The notes beneath the pieces were generated by a model. That model was not told the origin of the DNA. It worked only from the letters and a program-made list of their open reading frames with translations, and ran no database searches. The translations under genes and the position numbers were made by a program. Shown here piece after piece: positions 59,761 to 64,000 of a stretch of 64,000 nt of DNA; the first letter of the stretch is position 1, and each line of letters starts with the position of its first letter. The stretch is from Halobellus captivus. Its GTDB lineage: Archaea > Halobacteriota > Halobacteria > Halobacteriales > Haloferacaceae. Location of the stretch: positions 1-64,000 of the forward strand of contig NZ_RDQE01000012.1 in NCBI RefSeq assembly GCF_003697845.1. The letters are read 5' to 3'.

Positions 59761-60915
59761 ATGGACTCCATCGTTGAGGACGCCATCGACGAAGCCGAGG
59801 AATCCCCGGCGGACGGCTCCGGGGGTCCCGGCGACCCCGCGGAGGACGGCCACGCCGACGCGGCGCCACGGACCGGCACGATGACCGACGACGAGCTGGA
59901 GGACGTCCTCCAGGACCTCCAGACCAACATCACCGTCGTGGGCTGCGGCGGCGCCGGCGGCAACACGGTCAACCGGATGACCGAGGAGGGGATCCACGGC
60001 GCGAAGCTCGTCGCGGCCAACACCGACGTGCAACACCTCGTCAACATCGAGGCCGACACCAAGATCCTGATGGGTCAACAGAAGACCCAGGGCCGCGGCG
60101 CGGGCTCGCTCCCGCAGGTGGGCGAGGAGGCCGCCATCGAGTCCCAAGAGGAGATCTCCGACGCCATCGACGGCTCCGACATGGTGTTCGTCACCGCCGG
60201 GCTCGGCGGCGGCACCGGGACCGGCTCCGCGCCGGTCGTCGCGAAGGCCGCCCGCGACTCGGGCGCGCTCACCATCGCCATCGTCACGACCCCGTTCACC
60301 GCGGAGGGCGAGGTCCGCCGGACGAACGCCGAGGCCGGGCTCGAACGCCTCCGCGACGTGAGCGACACCGTGATCGTCGTCCCCAACGATCGCCTGCTCG
60401 ACGCGGTCGGGAAGCTCCCCGTCCGCCAGGCGTTCAAGGTGTCCGACGAGGTGCTGATGCGCTCGGTGAAGGGGATCACGGAGCTGATCACCAAACCCGG
60501 CCTCGTCAACCTCGACTTCGCCGACGTCCGCACCGTGATGGAGAAGGGCGGCGTCGCGATGATCGGGCTCGGCGAGTCCGACTCCGAGTCGAAGGCGCAG
60601 GACTCGGTGAAGTCGGCGCTGCGCTCGCCGCTTCTCGACGTCGACATCTCCGGCGCGAACTCCGCGCTCGTGAACGTCACCGGCGGACAGGACATGTCCA
60701 TCGAGGAGGCCGAGGGGGTCGTCGAGGAGATCTACGACCGGATCGACCCCGACGCCCGGATCATCTGGGGGACCTCCGTCGACGAGGACCTCGAGGGCGA
60801 GATGCGGACGATGATCGTCGTCACGGGCGTCGAGTCGCCACAGATCTACGGCCAGAACGACGAGGAGGCGGGGGCGACGGCGGCCGAGATGGAGGACATC
60901 GACTACGTCGAGTGA
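59761..60915 (+). CDS. ftsZ1: Cell division protein FtsZ1
   Basis: A 384-residue tubulin-fold GTPase. An acidic N-terminal extension of about 50 residues is followed by [17 protein letters not shown] (about 57-73), the signature GGGTGTG at 149-155, [20 protein letters not shown] and the T7 loop [16 protein letters not shown] (about 249-264). The C-terminal [11 protein letters not shown] end is typical of the archaeal FtsZ1 branch, which organises the division ring. It lies upstream of secE-spt5, the order commonly seen in haloarchaea. Confidence 0.95.
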   Translation: MDSIVEDAIDEAEESPADGSGGPGDPAEDGHADAAPRTGTMTDDELEDVLQDLQTNITVVGCGGAGGNTVNRMTEEGIHGAKLVAANTDVQHLVNIEADTKILMGQQKTQGRGAGSLPQVGEEAAIESQEEISDAIDGSDMVFVTAGLGGGTGTGSAPVVAKAARDSGALTIAIVTTPFTAEGEVRRTNAEAGLERLRDVSDTVIVVPNDRLLDAVGKLPVRQAFKVSDEVLMRSVKGITELITKPGLVNLDFADVRTVMEKGGVAMIGLGESDSESKAQDSVKSALRSPLLDVDISGANSALVNVTGGQDMSIEEAEGVVEEIYDRIDPDARIIWGTSVDEDLEGEMRTMIVVTGVESPQIYGQNDEEAGATAAEMEDIDYVE

Positions 60916-60992
60916 CCGGCGGGCCGACCCGGGTCCGCTAGGTCCCCGCGCTGACCCTCGCTCCGTCCATCCGCCGTTCCACGCCCTCCACC

Positions 60993-61367
60993 ATGCCGAC
61001 GTACTCCTCCACCATGCCGGATCCTTCCACCATGCCGGATCCCTCCGCCGGAGACGCCGCCGCCGCTGTCGATAGCGACGGCTCCCCGCCGACCGACGGG
61101 TCGGGAGATCCCTCGCCGATCGACGGGTCCGACGGCCGCGGTCCGCCACCCGTCCACCATCCCGAACCGGAGACGGACCGCGGCCTCCCCGGGTTCGTCG
61201 ACGCGTCCCTGGTCGCGTTCGCCGTCAGTCTCCTCGCGCTCGTCGTCGCCGGCGCGGCGACCGGCGACCCCGTCACCTGGGGGGACGCCCCCGGAACGCT
61301 CTCGAACGCGCTGATGGCGGCGAGCGTCGGCGGCGGGATCCGATGGGTCTCGAACCGCGGCGGATGA
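60993..61367 (+). CDS. Hypothetical protein with one membrane hairpin
   Basis: A 124-residue protein. The first 60 residues are low-complexity (STMPDPSTMPDPSAGDAAAA and further DGS repeats) and encoded by short direct repeats, so the true start could be later. VDASLVAFAVSLLALVVAGA and LSNALMAASVGGGIRW are hydrophobic. Relatives in haloarchaea sit between ftsZ1 and secE. Function unknown. Confidence 0.55.
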   Translation: MPTYSSTMPDPSTMPDPSAGDAAAAVDSDGSPPTDGSGDPSPIDGSDGRGPPPVHHPEPETDRGLPGFVDASLVAFAVSLLALVVAGAATGDPVTWGDAPGTLSNALMAASVGGGIRWVSNRGG

Positions 61368-61453
61368 GGGGAGGGATCGACCGAGGACGACGGCGATGCC
61401 GTCGAACCCGCATCAAAAGGTAAAAACCGTCCCGTCACGAACTCGCTCGTAAC

Positions 61454-61630
61454 ATGGACGTCCCGTACGACCTCAACAGCTATATCCGCGTGTTGAAGCT
61501 GGCGAGCACGCCGAGCACCGACGAGTTCCTCCAGGTGTCGAAGATCGCCGGCGCCGGGATCCTGCTGATCGGGTTCCTCGGCTTCCTGATCTTCGCGATC
61601 ATGAGCCTCCTGCCGGGGGTCGGCGCGTAA
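61454..61630 (+). CDS. secE: SecE/Sec61-gamma preprotein translocase subunit
   Basis: A 58-residue protein with ATG at 61454. A cytoplasmic amphipathic helix ([20 protein letters not shown]) leads into one membrane segment ([20 protein letters not shown]), ending SLLPGVGA. This is the archaeal SecE/Sec61-gamma layout. The stop TAA shares its last base with the ATG of the spt5 gene. TATA-like AAAAGGTAAAAACC lies at 61415-61427. Confidence 0.9.
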   Translation: MDVPYDLNSYIRVLKLASTPSTDEFLQVSKIAGAGILLIGFLGFLIFAIMSLLPGVGA

Positions 61631-62082
61631 TGCCGATCTTCTCGGTCAAGACGACCGCCCGCCAGGAGCGGACCGTCGCCGACATGCTCGCCGAAAAGGA
61701 GATGCCGGAGATCCAGGCGGTCATCGCCCCCGACCAGCTCACGAGCTACGTGATGGTCGAGGCGTCGGACGGCAGCGTCTTCGCCCGGATCCTCGACGAG
61801 ATCCCCCACGCCCGCGGCGTCATCCAGGGGGCGGACGGCCCCGCCGAGAGCCCCTTCTCGGAGGTCGAACACTTCCTCTCGCCGACCCCCGACGTCGAGG
61901 GGATCGCCGAGGGCGACATCGTCGAGCTGATCGCCGGCCCCTTCAAGGGCGAGAAGGCCCGCGTCCAGCGCATCGACGAGGGCAAAGACCAGGTGACCGT
62001 CGAGCTGTACGAGGCGACCGTCCCGATCCCGGTCACCGTCCGCGGCGACCAGATCCGCGTGCTGGACAGCGAGGAGCGGTAG
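61630..62082 (+). CDS. spt5: Transcription elongation factor Spt5/NusG
   Basis: A 150-residue protein. The NGN domain includes [20 protein letters not shown], then VIAPDQLTSYVMVEASD and IPHARGVIQG. The KOW domain is GDIVELIAGPFKGEKARVQR (about residues 96-115) followed by TVELYEATVPIPVTVRGDQI. It binds RNA polymerase and raises processivity. Coupled to secE by a one-base overlap (TAATG). Confidence 0.95.
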   Translation: MPIFSVKTTARQERTVADMLAEKEMPEIQAVIAPDQLTSYVMVEASDGSVFARILDEIPHARGVIQGADGPAESPFSEVEHFLSPTPDVEGIAEGDIVELIAGPFKGEKARVQRIDEGKDQVTVELYEATVPIPVTVRGDQIRVLDSEER

Positions 62083-62213
62083 CCCCTCGTCCCGGACGAA
62101 CGGCGCGACGCGCCGTGAGTCGACGGCGAGGAACATAACTCTCGGAGTCGAGTTCCCTCCCGGATCTCCGGCAACGACAAGGGCTTTATTCGACGACCCC
62201 CGACCCTCTCGAC

Positions 62214-63176
62214 ATGTTCGGCCCCGGCGTCCCCGCGATACTGAGCGTCGTCCCCGACACGTTCACGTTCGCGTGGATCGTCGCGGTCCTCTTCGCGGCC
62301 GCCTGGCTGCTCGACGCCCGCGGATACGCCGCGGGGCGCACGCTCGCGGCGAGCACGTGGGGCCTCTTCGGGCTGTTCTGGCTGACGACCGTCCCGTACT
62401 TCGCGTTCGAACACCAGAGCTACGTCGAGTCGATCCTCGCGCTCGTCGGCGTTCCCGCCTGTATCTACGTCGGGTACCTGCTGTACGACGGGCGGGCGTC
62501 GCTCTTCACGCTCACGCGGGCGGTGTCGATCATGCTCTTCATCTACCTCCCGTTCGAGACGATCCCGGCGTTCACGCTGGCCGGCGTGGCGGTGCCGGAA
62601 CCCCGACGCGTCCTCATCGAGATCGTCGCCGACCAGACGGGCATGCTCATCGATCTCCTCGGATACGCGCCCGAGCGGGTGGCGAACTACGAGGGGTACG
62701 ACGCCGCCTTCGCGTGGACGCTCGAGGACGGCCACCGCATGCGGATCAACGTCGTGCTGGCGTGTACGGGACTCGGTAGCATGGCGATCTTCGGCGGGCT
62801 CGTCGCCGCCGTGGACGGCCCGCTCGACCGGAAGCTCCGGGCGCTCGCCGTCTCCATCCCGCTCATCTACGTCCTCAATCTCCTCCGGACCACGTTCATC
62901 ACGGTCGTCGCCGGCAACCAGTACATGCAGTGGCAGCCGGAGCTGGTGTTGGCGATGTTCGGCGCGACGGACCCCTACCGCGTCTCCTTTCTCGTCTCCG
63001 ACCGGATCATCAGCCAGCTGCTCGCGGTCGTCGCGCTGATCGGGATCACGTACCTCGTCGCCAGACAGCTCCCCGAACTCGTCGTCATCCTCGAGGACGT
63101 CCTCTACGTGCTCACCGGCGAGGAACACGACCTCACGGAGGCGCTCGACCTCCCGCGGGAGCCCACCAACCGGTGA
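62214..63176 (+). CDS. artA: Archaeosortase A
   Basis: A 320-residue membrane protein with about eight hydrophobic segments. The catalytic Cys184 is in NVVLACTGLGSMAIFGG, Arg225 in LIYVLNLLRTTFITVVAGNQ, and a His in a following segment is less obvious (the third active-site residue of exosortases; here the region QYMQWQPELVLAMF). The enzyme removes PGF-CTERM segments and attaches the protein to a lipid. The S-layer gene of this window carries such a signal. GGGCTTTATTCG upstream (62181-62192) may be its promoter. Confidence 0.93.
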   Translation: MFGPGVPAILSVVPDTFTFAWIVAVLFAAAWLLDARGYAAGRTLAASTWGLFGLFWLTTVPYFAFEHQSYVESILALVGVPACIYVGYLLYDGRASLFTLTRAVSIMLFIYLPFETIPAFTLAGVAVPEPRRVLIEIVADQTGMLIDLLGYAPERVANYEGYDAAFAWTLEDGHRMRINVVLACTGLGSMAIFGGLVAAVDGPLDRKLRALAVSIPLIYVLNLLRTTFITVVAGNQYMQWQPELVLAMFGATDPYRVSFLVSDRIISQLLAVVALIGITYLVARQLPELVVILEDVLYVLTGEEHDLTEALDLPREPTNR

Positions 63177-63231
63177 CCGGGTGGTGACTCGTGGGACTCG
63201 TCCGATACGGTCGACGGAGGCTTGATCCGCC

Positions 63232-64000
63232 GTGTTGAGCGGCATCGATCCCCTGCTCTACCTGGAGACGAACGTCGCCAAGCTGGTGTTGGCGACGCTC
63301 CTGGGGATGTTCCTCGGGCTCGAGCGCGAGTGGTCACAGAAGTCGGCGGGGATCCGGACGTTCGCGCTCGTCAGCCTCGTCGCCGCGGTGTTCTCCGTGG
63401 CGGACGAGCCGGGGTTGCTCGTCGTCGGCGGCGTCCTGATCGTCGCCAGCGCGGTGCTTCTGGCCGTCCGGAGCTTCGTCGAGGCGGACGTCGAAGGGCT
63501 CTCTCTGACCACGTCCGTCTCGATGCTCGTCGCCTACGGGGTGGGCACCCTCGTCGCGGCGAGCCTCTTTCTCGAGGCGGTCACCGTGGCCGTGCTCTCC
63601 TCGTTCCTGCTCGTGTTGAAACGCGAGCTCCACCAGTTCGCGTGGGGGCTCTCCCGCGAGGAGGTGCGAAGCGCCGTCGAGTTCACCATTCTCGCGTTCG
63701 TCGTCTTCCCGATCTTACCCGCCGAGACGATCGACCCGTGGGGGGCGGTCCAGCCGCGGCTGGTCTGGTCGCTCGTCGTCGCGATAAGCGCGATCGGGTT
63801 CGTCAACTACGTGCTGGTCCGGAAGTACCAGGGCCGCGGGTACGCCGTCACCGGCTTCTTCGGCGGGCTCGTGAACTCCACCGCGGTCGTCGCCGAGATG
63901 GCCAAACGCGCGAGGGGTCGTGAGGACCTCGTCGGCGTCGCCGTCGGGTCGATCCTGCTCGCGAACGCGGCGATGGCGCTGCGGAACGCGGCGCTCGTCG
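63232..64000 (+). CDS. MgtC/SapB-DUF4010 family membrane protein, cut by window end
   Basis: Reading from a GTG at 63232 (or TTG at 63235), the frame gives ETNVAKLVLATLLGMFLGLE, REWSQKSAGIRTFALVSLVA, and many hydrophobic segments, then GFFGGLVNSTAVVAEMAKRA near the edge. LGMFLGLERE.....AGIRTFAL is the MgtC/SapB signature, and the later NSTAVVAEMA part is the DUF4010 domain. Function probably in ion or envelope homeostasis. The C-terminus lies outside the window. Confidence 0.85.
   Translation, partial: MLSGIDPLLYLETNVAKLVLATLLGMFLGLEREWSQKSAGIRTFALVSLVAAVFSVADEPGLLVVGGVLIVASAVLLAVRSFVEADVEGLSLTTSVSMLVAYGVGTLVAASLFLEAVTVAVLSSFLLVLKRELHQFAWGLSREEVRSAVEFTILAFVVFPILPAETIDPWGAVQPRLVWSLVVAISAIGFVNYVLVRKYQGRGYAVTGFFGGLVNSTAVVAEMAKRARGREDLVGVAVGSILLANAAMALRNAALV

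Noticed and set aside
58084-61149. Open frame of 1021 codons on the minus strand across dtd2 and ftsZ1
   Set aside because: It runs antisense through two well-identified genes and gives an Arg/Gly/Val-rich product typical of shadow frames in GC-rich DNA.
1-64000. tRNA, rRNA or other known RNA genes
   Set aside because: No cloverleaf-like GGTTCGAATCC-type arm with matching acceptor stem or ribosomal sequence was noticed; a covariance search would be needed to exclude an overlooked tRNA.

Overview
The window is chromosomal DNA from a haloarchaeon, most likely Halorubrum or a close relative. Housekeeping parts are GC-rich, the proteins are strongly acidic, and the markers are haloarchaeal or archaeal: an Orc1/Cdc6 initiator, FtsZ1, SecE followed by a KOW-type Spt5/NusG, archaeosortase A, a D-aminoacyl-tRNA deacylase of the Dtd2 type, and a large acidic S-layer glycoprotein ending in a PGF-CTERM anchor. 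The genus is inference; the assignment to the haloarchaea is secure.

Region 1-4.5 kb is a cluster of toxin-antitoxin (TA) modules, several of them broken: a PIN pair cut by a truncated TnpB element, an orphan MntA, a TumE/HTH pair, an antitoxin/PIN pair, and a UPF0175/DUF3368 pair whose toxin is cut short and joined to the last 75 codons of an aglB-like gene. Two decayed 3' ends of a sugar-nucleotide epimerase lie between them. Region 4.5-18.3 kb is a surface glycan locus: GT2 and GT4 glycosyltransferases, methyltransferase, flippase, O-antigen-polymerase-like protein, two alkaline-phosphatase-superfamily enzymes, polysaccharide deacetylase and formyltransferase. Its left half is much more AT-rich than the surroundings, which suggests horizontal acquisition. 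It contains nested insertion-sequence relics and a half-deleted glycosyltransferase paralogue.

Region 18.5-20.9 kb is a replication origin. An orc1/cdc6 gene is flanked by origin-recognition-box repeats, three intervals between them being exactly 69 bp, with an AT-rich unwinding candidate in front of the gene. A truncated HepT toxin follows. Region 21-25.5 kb holds an FAD oxidoreductase, a winged-helix/PIN pair, an epimerase, and a divergent pair formed by an uncharacterised gene and an ArsR-like regulator. Region 25.5-29.2 kb is a hydantoinase/oxoprolinase A-B pair. Region 29.5-35.8 kb is a second glycosylation block: epimerase, UDP-sugar dehydrogenase, polyprenyl glycosylphosphotransferase and an AglB/STT3-type protein without a visible WWDxG motif.

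Region 36-45 kb combines the S-layer glycoprotein with another set of TA-like genes (PIN with a palindromic operator, HTH/TumE-like pairs, a RelBE-like pair) and several duplicated fragments. Region 45-64 kb is mostly stable chromosome: lipoproteins, membrane proteins, an HNH-like protein, an aldehyde ferredoxin oxidoreductase next to a MoaD/SAMP-like protein, a phosphodiesterase-fold protein, a decayed sensor kinase, PhzF, a Na/Ca exchanger, Dtd2, ftsZ1, secE-spt5, artA, and an MgtC/DUF4010 protein cut by the window end.

The genes connect as a cell-surface programme. Glycan genes on both sides of the origin could build and attach sugars to the S-layer protein, and the archaeosortase encoded 22 kb further on would process its C-terminal anchor. 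That link is inferred from the families. No tRNA, rRNA or CRISPR array was seen.
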